Assembly: GCA_021157605.1 (NCBI GenBank)
Contig: JAGGWG010000002.1
Location: 1 to 48,888 of the forward strand
DNA: 48,888 nt
DNA from: a bacterium
GTDB lineage: Bacteria; Patescibacteriota; UBA1384; JAGGWG01
Direction of reading: 5' to 3'
Position 1 is the first letter of the stretch, and every line of letters starts with the position of its first letter. Under the pieces are notes generated by a model. It had not been told where the DNA came from. It searched no databases and saw nothing but the letters and a program-made list of their open reading frames with translations. A program made the translations under genes and the position numbers. Of this stretch, positions 22,055 through 29,401 are shown piece by piece.

Positions 22055-23536
22055 ATGAAGTATTTTTTTATTACCACTCCAATCTATTATCTGAATGATA
22101 AACCCCACCTGGGGCATACTTATACAACTTTAGCTGCTGATATTTTGAGCCGCTACTTTAGAACTAAACAAAAGGTTTTCTTTTTGACCGGCACAGACGA
22201 ACACGGTCTCAAAAACTATAAAACCGCTCTTAAACACAAACTCCGCCCCAAGGAATTCTGCGACCAAATGTCGCAACTCTACCAAAAAACTTGGAAAGAT
22301 CTGGAGATTAATTATGATTTCTTTATCCGCACCACAGACCCTTTTCACGAAGAGTTTGTTAAAAGAGTTCTCAGTGAACTAAAACAAAGAGGAGTATTTT
22401 ATGAAGGGGAATACGAAGGTTATTACTGCGAAGGTTGTGAAGAGTTTAAAAACAAAAAAGATTTAGTCAAAGGCAAGTGCCCTATCCACCAAACCAAAGC
22501 TATAAAACTCAAAGAAAAGAATTGGTTTTTCCGCTTAAGCCGGTTTCAAGAAGAAATAAAAAAACATATAGGAGAAGATTTAAGAATTCGCCCTTCTAAC
22601 CGAGAGAAAGAGGTTTTAAGTTTTTTAGAAAAAGAAAAACTTCAGGATATAGCTATATCCAGACCTAAAGAAAGGGTCAAATGGGGAATAGAGCTTCCTT
22701 GGGACAAAAACCAGCTAACCTATGTTTGGGTAGATGCACTTCTAAACTACCTTTCCGGACCTTTAGCCTCAAAAGGGTTTAACTTTAAAAATAAAAGCTG
22801 GGAAGAGATCCAAGAGGCGGTAGCAGATTTTTGGCCAGCAGATTGGCAGTTAATTGGTAAAGATATTTTGCGTTTCCACGCTGTTATCTGGCCTGCTTTG
22901 CTTTTGTCTTTAGAGCTTCCTTTGCCCAGAAACATCTTTGCTCACGGATTCTTCACTATTGAGGGACAAAAAATGTCTAAAACTTTAAAAAATGTTGTCA
23001 GTCCTCTAGAGCTTAAAAAACAATACGGCTTAGCTCCAGTACGTTACTACCTTTTTAAAGAATTTGCTTTTGGCAGAGATGGAGATTTTTCCCTAAAAAA
23101 TCTCAAAGAACGCTATAACAGCGATTTAGCTCATAATATTGGCAACCTTTTTTCCCGCACTTTGGCTTTAATTAAAAAATATCCAAGCTTTAAAGCAGAA
23201 ATTGAGTTCAATTCTAATCCAAAAATAGAAAACCTCTTAAAAGAGTTAAGATTTAGGAAAACATTAACAGAAATCAATAACCTAGCCCAAGAAAAAAACC
23301 AGCTTATCGATAAAACCAAGCCATGGGAACTGATAAAAGAGGCAGCTCAGGGCCAAGAGTTTTCTTTGCGCAATCAAGCCCAAGAAAAGCTGGATGAACT
23401 TTTTAAAGAGCTGTTTTTGAGCTTACAACAAATAGCTCACTATCTCAGTTTCTTTTTGCCTGATGAGGGAGAAAAATTAAAAGAAAGTTTAAAAACAAGG
23501 GAGAAACAGATAGTTTTTCCAAAAATTGAAGAGTAA
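22055..23536 (+). CDS. metG: Methionyl-tRNA synthetase
   Basis: Class I synthetase. HIGH-type motif HLGHTYTT is at residues ~19-26, the connective-peptide zinc knuckle YCEGCEEF...CPIHQ at about 123-150, WVDALLNYLS near 226, and the KMSKT loop at about 307-311. The anticodon-binding helical domain fills residues ~345-490. At 493 residues it lacks the C-terminal tRNA-binding EMAP-like domain of long MetRS forms. First gene of metG-EamA-tatD: the following genes start 5 and 6 nt after the preceding stop. Confidence 0.97.
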   Translation: MKYFFITTPIYYLNDKPHLGHTYTTLAADILSRYFRTKQKVFFLTGTDEHGLKNYKTALKHKLRPKEFCDQMSQLYQKTWKDLEINYDFFIRTTDPFHEEFVKRVLSELKQRGVFYEGEYEGYYCEGCEEFKNKKDLVKGKCPIHQTKAIKLKEKNWFFRLSRFQEEIKKHIGEDLRIRPSNREKEVLSFLEKEKLQDIAISRPKERVKWGIELPWDKNQLTYVWVDALLNYLSGPLASKGFNFKNKSWEEIQEAVADFWPADWQLIGKDILRFHAVIWPALLLSLELPLPRNIFAHGFFTIEGQKMSKTLKNVVSPLELKKQYGLAPVRYYLFKEFAFGRDGDFSLKNLKERYNSDLAHNIGNLFSRTLALIKKYPSFKAEIEFNSNPKIENLLKELRFRKTLTEINNLAQEKNQLIDKTKPWELIKEAAQGQEFSLRNQAQEKLDELFKELFLSLQQIAHYLSFFLPDEGEKLKESLKTREKQIVFPKIEE

Positions 23537-23541
23537 AAACT

Positions 23542-24396
23542 ATGTTTTACGCCTTAACTGCAACCTTAATCTCTGCGGCTACATTAGTGGCTCAAAAATT
23601 CAGTCTTTCTAAACTCAAAATCAACAACCGTATATTCAATTTAGTAGTTTTTTTCTTTTTAGCGTTGACTGCTTTCTTGTGGTCTCTTCATAACCAAACA
23701 CTGCCCACAAAAGAGTTTTTCCAAGGAACACCTTTATTTCTATTAATAATCCTTGTCCTTATCGCTTTTTCTTGGAATGCTCTTTTTTCCTATGCTTTAC
23801 AAAAAGAAGAGATGTCGGAATCAGAACTGATTATCTCTTTTAGTCCTCTTATTACTATTATTCTAGCTTTTCTATTTCTGCCTGAAGAAAGAAGCTATCT
23901 TATCTTTATCCCAGCTCTTATTGCTGGCGGCTTTCTTATCTGGGCTAATATTAATCACCATGGTTTAGATTTTTCCAGACAAGAAAAAATATTATTTATC
24001 GCTGTTTTGGGAATTGCTACAGAAGCAATTTTAATCAAAGAATTATTATACTTTCTCTCTCCTGAAGCCCTTTATACTTTACGCTGCGCCAGCACTCTGC
24101 CTCTTTTTGCTGTTTTAGTAGCAGTTAAACCTAACTTTAAACCCAACCTCAATCCTATTCAGACCGCTTTTGTTGGTTTAATCGGCTTTTTGGCTACTAT
24201 TCAAATGGTATTCTTTTATCATGCTTACCAAATCTTGGGGGTAGCCCAAACTACTCTAATAAGTCTCTTGGGACCTGTTTTAGTTTTTGTCTTTACACCC
24301 TATTTCTTAAAAGAAAAAATAAAGAAAAAACAATGGGTTGCTCTAATAGTTATTACTGCTTGTATTGTTTTATCCCAATATCTTTTAAAAACTTAA
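23542..24396 (+). CDS. EamA/DMT-family membrane transporter
   Basis: 284 residues with about ten membrane segments arranged as two EamA repeats (roughly 1-130 and 145-284). The second repeat includes LLGPVLVFVFTPYFLKEKIKKKQWVALIVITACIVLSQYLL, typical of the drug/metabolite transporter superfamily. Substrate unknown; exporters of amino acids or metabolites are common in the family. Starts 5 nt after metG with AAACT directly before the ATG, and precedes tatD by 6 nt. Confidence 0.85.
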   Translation: MFYALTATLISAATLVAQKFSLSKLKINNRIFNLVVFFFLALTAFLWSLHNQTLPTKEFFQGTPLFLLIILVLIAFSWNALFSYALQKEEMSESELIISFSPLITIILAFLFLPEERSYLIFIPALIAGGFLIWANINHHGLDFSRQEKILFIAVLGIATEAILIKELLYFLSPEALYTLRCASTLPLFAVLVAVKPNFKPNLNPIQTAFVGLIGFLATIQMVFFYHAYQILGVAQTTLISLLGPVLVFVFTPYFLKEKIKKKQWVALIVITACIVLSQYLLKT

Positions 24397-24402
24397 AAAA
24401 CT

Positions 24403-25263
24403 ATGCGCCTTATTGACACCCATGCCCATCTCAATTTCAATGATTTTAATGCTGACTTAGATTTAGTAATCAAACGGGCCAAAGAATCAGGGGTAGAAAA
24501 AATAGTTGTGCCTTCTGCTAATGAAAAAACATCTCGCAAAGCTGTTGCCTTAACCCAAAAATACCAGGAAATTTACGCGAGTATAGGCGCCCACCCCCTT
24601 TACTTAGCTGGGGGCGGAAGTCTGTTTGTTGAAAACGGAAGCCCTAAAGGATTTTATCTTAAAAACTACGGCCAACGATTAAATGTTTTTCGTCTTCAAG
24701 ATTTTAAAAAACTACTCCGCCAGAAAAAAGTTGTTGCTATTGGTGAAGTAGGATTAGACTACTTTGCTTCCAAACAGCGCCCCACCCAAATCAATCCAGA
24801 ACTCCAAATTGAAATTTTAAAACGTATATTCACCCTCGCTTTAGAAGAACAAAAACCACTCATCCTCCACATACGCCCCTCAAAGAACTCAAATGATGCT
24901 TTTTTAGATCTTATTAATTTATCACAAGAAATATCTCCCCTGCCTAAAGCAGTAGTTCATTGCTATTCAGGCAACTGGGATATTGCCGAACAGCTAATTG
25001 CTTTGGGATACTATCTTTCTTTTACCTACCTTACTTTTTATTCAAAAGAAGCACAAGAGGCTTTTCAAAAAATACCTTTAGAAAGAGTAATGATGGAAAC
25101 AGATGCTCCTTTTCTCTCGCCCAAACCAGAAGAGAAACGCAATGAACCTTGTTTTCTGCCTCTTATTGTGCAAAAACTCTCTGAACTAAGGGGAGAAGAA
25201 GCAGAAAAAATCGCTGAAATTACTACTAATAACGCTATTTCATTCTTTAATCTCAACAGATAA
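24403..25263 (+). CDS. tatD: TatD-family metal-dependent DNase
   Basis: 286 residues, TIM-barrel hydrolase. Metal ligands: DTHAHLNF (residues 4-11), GEVGLDYF (about 110-117, Glu and Asp), HIRPS (His, about 152), VHCYSG (His, about 186) and METDAPFL (Asp, about 226). Family members act as 3'-5' exonucleases or D-aminoacyl-tRNA-type deacylases in DNA repair and turnover. An insertion at about residues 66-95 (GGGSLFVENGSPKGFYLKN and following) is longer than in E. coli TatD. It is the last gene of metG-EamA-tatD, and linkage of tatD to metG is common in bacteria. Confidence 0.94.
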   Translation: MRLIDTHAHLNFNDFNADLDLVIKRAKESGVEKIVVPSANEKTSRKAVALTQKYQEIYASIGAHPLYLAGGGSLFVENGSPKGFYLKNYGQRLNVFRLQDFKKLLRQKKVVAIGEVGLDYFASKQRPTQINPELQIEILKRIFTLALEEQKPLILHIRPSKNSNDAFLDLINLSQEISPLPKAVVHCYSGNWDIAEQLIALGYYLSFTYLTFYSKEAQEAFQKIPLERVMMETDAPFLSPKPEEKRNEPCFLPLIVQKLSELRGEEAEKIAEITTNNAISFFNLNR

Positions 25264-25275
25264 ACTTGACAAGTG

Positions 25276-25284
25276 TGCTATAGT
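25276..25284 (+). promoter_or_regulatory. Extended -10 promoter of the metal/Fe-S cluster
   Basis: TGCTATAGT between tatD and the first gene of the cluster, with transcription predicted near 25291 and a leader of about 20 nt. An AGGAG at 25291-25295 is too far from the ATG (25312) to be a normal Shine-Dalgarno. Confidence 0.45.
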
Positions 25285-25311
25285 GAAGTTAGGAGAAACT
25301 AAAACAAAACT

Positions 25312-25605
25312 ATGCCTTTTGGTGATGGAACCGGTCCAATTTGGCAAAACCAAAACAACAATCAGGGAAGAGGTTTTGGTCAAAGAGGGGGTCGGGGATT
25401 AGGTATGGGTAGAGGCAGAGGCGCAGGCCCAACAGGCAACTGCGTCTGCACCCAGTGCGGCTACAAAACTCCCAAGCAACCGGGTGTTCCCTGCCAATCA
25501 ATGAAGTGCCCCAAGTGCCAAGGGGTAATGGTTAGAGACTGGGGGACAAACCCCACACCTAATTCACAGATCCAGGCAACTGATAACCAAAACACAAACC
25601 AGTAA
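25312..25605 (+). CDS. Gly/Arg-rich zinc-ribbon protein (DUF5320-like)
   Basis: 97 residues. The N-terminal third is Gly/Arg/Gln-rich (MPFGDGTGP, then RGFGQRGGRG repeats), as in DUF5320 proteins found beside NifX-like genes in archaea and anaerobic bacteria. A cysteine-rich middle (residues ~43-68: CVCTQC, then C, then CPKC) can bind zinc or an Fe-S cluster. The C-terminus is Asn/Gln/Thr-rich. Function unknown; first gene of a five-gene cluster that ends with two ferredoxin-containing ATPases. The next gene starts 13 nt after the stop and has a similar Gly/Arg-rich tail, suggesting physical pairing. Confidence 0.75.
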   Translation: MPFGDGTGPIWQNQNNNQGRGFGQRGGRGLGMGRGRGAGPTGNCVCTQCGYKTPKQPGVPCQSMKCPKCQGVMVRDWGTNPTPNSQIQATDNQNTNQ

Positions 25606-25618
25606 AATTAAAACTAAT

Positions 25619-26062
25619 ATGGCGAAAATAGTTATTGCTCTTTCCTCTTCTTCAGCGGATTCAGCTGTAGATCCAAGATTTGGCCGCTGTCCTTATTTTT
25701 TAATTCACGACACTGAAAGCAAAAAACAGGAAATAGTACCCAACCAATCAGCTCAAGCTTTTAGAGGAGCAGGTATTGCCGCTGCCCAATTTGTTGCCAG
25801 TCAAAAAGCGGAAGCAGTTATTGCTGGCAACTTTGGCCCTAACTCTCTTTTTGCTCTACAACAAGCAGGGATCAAACTTTACTCTTTTAATGGTTCAGCT
25901 AAAGAAGCTTTAGCGGCTTGGGAAAACAACAACCTTACCCCTTTTTCAACTACTGCTCAAACTCAAGGAAGTTGGGGCAGAGGTATGGGTAGAGGTGCAG
26001 GCAGAGGCGGTGGTTTTGGCCAGGGCAGAAGAGGAAGCAGAAACAACTTTCCCAATCTTTAA
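25619..26062 (+). CDS. Dinitrogenase iron-molybdenum cofactor family protein (NifX/NifB-C type)
   Basis: 147 residues. Residues ~1-110 are a PF02579-type domain: VDPRFGRCPYFLIHD near residue 18, GAGIAAAQFVASQKAEAVIAGNFGPNSLFALQQAGIKLYSFNG near 50-92. Such domains bind iron-sulfur or Fe-Mo cofactor precursors in nitrogen-fixing bacteria, but stand-alone copies are widespread in organisms without nitrogenase, where the role is unknown. The last ~35 residues are Gly/Arg-rich, matching the N-terminal part of the preceding gene. No nitrogenase genes are present in this window. The CDF-fusion gene begins 3 nt after this stop. Confidence 0.85.
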   Translation: MAKIVIALSSSSADSAVDPRFGRCPYFLIHDTESKKQEIVPNQSAQAFRGAGIAAAQFVASQKAEAVIAGNFGPNSLFALQQAGIKLYSFNGSAKEALAAWENNNLTPFSTTAQTQGSWGRGMGRGAGRGGGFGQGRRGSRNNFPNL

Positions 26063-26065
26063 ACT

Positions 26066-27325
26066 ATGGACAAAAAAAGAAAAAACCTTAAAACAGGAGA
26101 AAGAATCGCTTTCTGGGCTTCTGTTTCCACTCTCCTTTTAGCTTTGGTCAAGGGACTAGTGGGCTGGTTAAGTCATAATTTGGCTTTAACCGCTGATGCT
26201 TTTCATTCAGGCGCTGATACTGTGGCTATTTTAGCTTCCTATTTTGGCCTTAAACTTTCTCAGAAAAAACCTACTGAAAAATTCCCTTATGGATTTTACA
26301 AAACTGAAACACTAGCTGCTTTAATCGCCAGTATTTTTATTCTTTACGCCGCTGTAGAAATCGCTAAGGCTGGAATTCAAAATTTGCTTCACCCCCACTT
26401 TCAAACCACCACTCTGACTTTACCTTTAATTGTTACCTTTCTTTCTTCAGCAATAGCTGCTCTTTTAGCTTGGTACGAAATAAAAATAGGCAAAAAAATT
26501 AACTCTGCCTCTTTGGTAGCCAACGGACAAGAATCATTAACCGACATCTTCACTTCTCTTTTGGTAGTAGTTGCTATATTTGCCTCCTATTTTAAGTGGC
26601 CATACATAGAAGGGGGAGTGGCCTTAGTTTTGGCAGTTTTGGTTTTCAAAATTGCTATTGAAAACGGTTGGGACAGCCTTTTAGTTCTTTTGGATGCTGG
26701 TATCCCCAGAGAAACAGAGAAAAAAATAGAAAAAACTATTCTTAAAATCTCTGGCGTCAGAGGCATCAAACTTTTAAGACTAAGACGCTCCGGTCCTTTT
26801 ATTTTTGGAGAAACTACAATTTTGATTAACCGCGATCTTCCTTTAGACAGATCACATGAGATAACAAAGGAGATTGAAAAAGAAGTGAAGCGCAGAATAA
26901 ACAATTTAGAATCACTTTCAATCCACACTGAACCATACAAAATAGAGAAAATAAAGGTTGCTTTGCCTATTGAGAGTGACAATGGTTTAGATTCTCAAAT
27001 CTCTCCCCATTTTGGCAGAGCTAATTTTTTTATTTTAATCAAGATAGATAAAAAGAAAATTATCTCTTATGAAATCATAGAAAATAAAGCCAAAGACCTT
27101 TCTATCCATGCTGGCTTAAAAGCAGTAAAACTTTTACTTAAGCAAAAAATAGACAGCTTAATAGTTAAGAATGTGGGGGAAATAAGTTTTCATACTCTGC
27201 GAAATAACCTCGTAGAGCTCCATCAAACAAAGAAAAATTTAGCTATAGAAGCAGCCAAAGATTTTGTTAACAAAAAAACAAAAATCCTTAGCTCTCCCAC
27301 CCACACCTCAGACAAAAAAATCTAA
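26066..27325 (+). CDS. Cation diffusion facilitator fused to a NifX-type domain
   Basis: 419 residues. Residues ~1-210 are a CDF transporter with about six membrane segments. The helix-2 metal site reads ADAFHSGAD (HxxxD). The helix-5 site reads ANGQESLTD, giving ExxxD where zinc transporters have HxxxD. A cytoplasmic CDF C-terminal domain (about 215-295) ends in LSIHTEPY. A second, separate domain at about 300-405 (KVALPIESDNGLDSQISPHFGRANFF and on) is PF02579-like, as in the preceding gene. The fusion suggests metal efflux coupled to a cluster- or metal-binding sensor. The MinD-type ATPase gene follows after 2 nt. Confidence 0.88.
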   Translation: MDKKRKNLKTGERIAFWASVSTLLLALVKGLVGWLSHNLALTADAFHSGADTVAILASYFGLKLSQKKPTEKFPYGFYKTETLAALIASIFILYAAVEIAKAGIQNLLHPHFQTTTLTLPLIVTFLSSAIAALLAWYEIKIGKKINSASLVANGQESLTDIFTSLLVVVAIFASYFKWPYIEGGVALVLAVLVFKIAIENGWDSLLVLLDAGIPRETEKKIEKTILKISGVRGIKLLRLRRSGPFIFGETTILINRDLPLDRSHEITKEIEKEVKRRINNLESLSIHTEPYKIEKIKVALPIESDNGLDSQISPHFGRANFFILIKIDKKKIISYEIIENKAKDLSIHAGLKAVKLLLKQKIDSLIVKNVGEISFHTLRNNLVELHQTKKNLAIEAAKDFVNKKTKILSSPTHTSDKKI

Positions 27326-27327
27326 CT

Positions 27328-28155
27328 ATGGAGATAATCGGCATTACTGGCGGAAAAGGAGGAACAGGCAAATCTACTTTTGCCCTTCTTTTGGCTAATG
27401 AGCTCTTACACCAAGGTAAAAAAGTGATACTTGTAGATGCAGATGTAGAATGCCCTAATATTTATCTCATCAACTCTTGGCCAATAGGACAAGACAAAAA
27501 GAAGGTATATGCCTATTTTCCAGAATTAATCAAAGAAAAATGTCAGAAGTGCGGATTATGCGCCCAAAAATGCCCTTTTGGAGCTATTTTTCAGGCACCC
27601 AACCAATACCCAGTTTTTCTCCATGAAATGTGCGGTGCTTGCCATCTCTGTAAAGAAATCTGTCCCTTTGGCGCCATTAAAGAAATCAAAAAGATGAGCG
27701 GGAAAATCTTTCTCTCTGAACCAAAGAAAAACTTAACTCTTATAACCGGCAAAGCTAAACAGGGGCTAGAGGAAACCGGCCCAGTAGTAAAAGAGCTAAT
27801 TGAGTTTAGCCAAAAAATAGGCAAAACAAAAAAAGCTGATTACCTGCTTATTGACTCTGCTGCTGGCACCCACTGTCCAGTTATTCACGCTCTTTTGGGG
27901 GTAGACAAAGCTATGGCAGTCACTGAACCAACTCCTTTAGGCTCGCACGACTTAAAACTAATTATAAACTTACTGCAAAAACTCAAAAAACCGGTTGAAA
28001 TCATCATCAACCAAGTTGATTTAGGCAAAACTAAAGAAATAGAGGAAATAGCAGCTAAACACAATATCCCCATAAAACACAAAATACCTTATTCTAAAAA
28101 ATTGGTTAAACAATACGCCCAAGGTAAATTTAACTTAAAACTCTCTGACTTATGA
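27328..28155 (+). CDS. MinD-superfamily P-loop ATPase with inserted ferredoxin domain (first copy)
   Basis: 275 residues. Deviant Walker A GGKGGTGKST at residues ~8-17, switch I VDADVECPN near 39-47, then an inserted 2x[4Fe-4S] module at about 71-118 (CQKCGLCAQKCPFGAI and CGACHLCKEICPFGAI), and the Walker B-like LLIDSAAGTHCPV near 173. It belongs to the COG1149-type ATPases related to Mrp/NBP35 Fe-S scaffolds, but with its own ferredoxin insert. Likely assembles or transfers electrons or clusters, possibly to the NifX-type domains next door; that is inference. Its stop overlaps the start of the second copy (ATGA). Confidence 0.9.
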   Translation: MEIIGITGGKGGTGKSTFALLLANELLHQGKKVILVDADVECPNIYLINSWPIGQDKKKVYAYFPELIKEKCQKCGLCAQKCPFGAIFQAPNQYPVFLHEMCGACHLCKEICPFGAIKEIKKMSGKIFLSEPKKNLTLITGKAKQGLEETGPVVKELIEFSQKIGKTKKADYLLIDSAAGTHCPVIHALLGVDKAMAVTEPTPLGSHDLKLIINLLQKLKKPVEIIINQVDLGKTKEIEEIAAKHNIPIKHKIPYSKKLVKQYAQGKFNLKLSDL

Positions 28156-29021
28156 AAGAAATATTCATTGGCTCAGGAAAAGGCGGGGTAGGAAAATCAA
28201 TGCTTACTGCTTCTTTAGCCATTTTAGCCTCCCAAGAAAAAAGAGTTTTAGCTTTAGATGCTGATGCTGATGCACCTAATTTAGCCCTTTGGTTAGGAGG
28301 AATAAAAAAATGGGATAGAAAAGAAAAAATATCAACCTCCCAAAAACCAGAAATTAGCCCCAAAAAATGTACTAATTGTGGATTATGCGCCCAGAAATGC
28401 CCTTTTGGAGCCCTAAAGATGGAAAACAAAAAACTAAAATTTATACCTTTTGTTTGTGAAGGCTGCGGACTCTGTCAGGAAATCTGTCCAAAAGGAGCTA
28501 TTAAAATGAAACCAGTTAAAAACGGCTATTTGGTTTTTAAAAATAAAGCCCTAAAAAACCTTGATTTTGTCGGCTGTCAACTTTCCCCCGGAGAAACTGG
28601 ATCTGGTAAAGTTATTGACAAAATGAAGGAAGAGTCTCAAGGTTGGCGACAAAAAAACGATCTTATTTTTGTTGACTCAGCTCCAGGAACCGGCTGCCCG
28701 GTTAATGCAGCTTTAAGAGGAGCTGATTTGGCAGTTCTTATTACTGAACCCACCCCTTCGGGCGCAAAAGATTTAGAAAACTTGCTGGTTGTAGTTAAAC
28801 ACTTTAATATTCCTTGGTTTTTAGTAATAAACAAATACGGACTAAATTCAGCGATCGAGAAAAACCTTAAAAAGTTAGCTGGAAATAAGTATTTAGGTCA
28901 AATTAGTTATGATCAAAAAATATTCCAAGCCATAGCTGAACTTAAACCTATACCCTTTACCAATCTCAAAGCAAAAGAAGAAATCTCTCTAATTTGGAAA
29001 AACCTTAAAAGACACCTTTAA
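28152..29021 (+). CDS. MinD-superfamily P-loop ATPase with inserted ferredoxin domain (second copy)
   Basis: 289 residues, paralogue of the preceding gene. Walker A GSGKGGVGKSMLTASLA at residues ~6-22, LDADADAPN near 36-44, two ferredoxin motifs at about 76-120 (CTNCGLCAQKCPFGAL and CEGCGLCQEICPKGAI) and VDSAPGTGCPV near 175. The two copies probably form a heterodimer, since MinD/Mrp ATPases are dimers with ATP at the interface; such pairs always occur as tandem genes in COG1149 clusters of anaerobes. Last gene of the cluster; followed by the promoter of a candidate non-coding RNA rather than a terminator. Confidence 0.9.
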   Translation: MKEIFIGSGKGGVGKSMLTASLAILASQEKRVLALDADADAPNLALWLGGIKKWDRKEKISTSQKPEISPKKCTNCGLCAQKCPFGALKMENKKLKFIPFVCEGCGLCQEICPKGAIKMKPVKNGYLVFKNKALKNLDFVGCQLSPGETGSGKVIDKMKEESQGWRQKNDLIFVDSAPGTGCPVNAALRGADLAVLITEPTPSGAKDLENLLVVVKHFNIPWFLVINKYGLNSAIEKNLKKLAGNKYLGQISYDQKIFQAIAELKPIPFTNLKAKEEISLIWKNLKRHL

Positions 29022-29023
29022 TC

Positions 29024-29052
29024 TTGACAAAAAAGAAAAAATAGTCTAATAT
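29024..29052 (+). promoter_or_regulatory. Strong consensus promoter of candidate ncRNA
   Basis: TTGACA (29024-29029), 17-bp spacer, TAATAT (29047-29052). This is the best consensus match in the window, yet no open reading frame follows; transcription should start near 29060. Confidence 0.75.
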
Positions 29053-29059
29053 ACCCTCT

Positions 29060-29228
29060 ATAACAAAAAGCGGGCGCAGACTCTCCGGCTTATGGACTTA
29101 ATTTTCCCACCGTGGCCTACGCCCGCAGAAAGGTTAACCTTTCTTCCTCAACCTGCCTGACAGAAGCGGCAAGCCGAAGAGGAAAGGGGATTCTTAGGTA
29201 CGTCCCAATTCTGGGACATTTTTATTTT
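29060..29228 (+). ncRNA. Candidate structured non-coding RNA, class not recognised
   Basis: Bounded by a consensus promoter and an intrinsic terminator with no plausible protein frame between them. Visible helices: GCGGGCG (29070-29076)/CGCCCGC (29120-29126) closing a ~43-nt domain; GAAAGG/CCTTTC (29128-29143); TTCCTC (29144-29149)/GAGGAA (29179-29184) with an inner TGCC/GGCA; and the terminator stem. Total about 165-170 nt. It shows neither the GGAAG/AGCAG core of signal recognition particle RNA nor RNase P motifs such as GAGGAAAGUCC near the 5' end. 6S RNA is possible in size but the multi-hairpin fold does not look like it. Confidence 0.6.
29202..29228 (+). terminator. Terminator of candidate ncRNA
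   Basis: GTCCCA (29202-29207), ATTC loop, TGGGAC (29212-29217), then ATTTTTATTTT. Confidence 0.8.
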
Positions 29229-29234
29229 ACCAAA

Positions 29235-29264
29235 TATCGTTTTTCGCTGTCAAGAAAAACGATA
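29235..29264. repeat. 11-bp inverted repeat
   Basis: TATCGTTTTTC (29235-29245) and GAAAAACGATA (29254-29264) are exact complements around an 8-nt loop, in AT-rich sequence just after the ncRNA terminator. A CCCTTA/TAAGGG palindrome lies near 29281-29294. Confidence 0.6.
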
Positions 29265-29364
29265 AAAAAAGCTTGAAATACCCTTATTTAAGGGAAAAAT
29301 AAAGAATAGAAAAAGGTTTTGAACAAAAATAAATATTCTTGACTTTACGCGTTCACTTAAAAAG

Positions 29365-29392
29365 TGTGGATAAATTATCCACTTTATCCACA
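29365..29392. promoter_or_regulatory. Cluster of three DnaA-box-like sites
   Basis: TGTGGATAA (29365-29373, minus-strand box), TTATCCACT (29375-29383) and TTATCCACA (29384-29392) within 28 bp; the first two form a perfect palindrome around one base. Two match the TTATCCACA consensus exactly. The site lies in AT-rich DNA at the end of the dnaX-dnaB operon. An origin or a DnaA titration/regulatory site are possible; strand composition does not obviously switch here. Confidence 0.5.
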
Positions 29393-29401
29393 GAATATTG
29401 T

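Noticed and set aside
25312-29021. Nitrogen fixation locus
   Set aside because: NifX-type domains are present, but nifH, nifD, nifK, nifE, nifN and a radical-SAM NifB are absent; stand-alone PF02579 proteins are common in non-fixers.
29235-29400. Chromosomal origin oriC
   Set aside because: Three DnaA boxes are present, but genes converge on the site, dnaA and dnaN are not here, and the C>G bias of the + strand does not switch; kept only as a candidate regulatory site.
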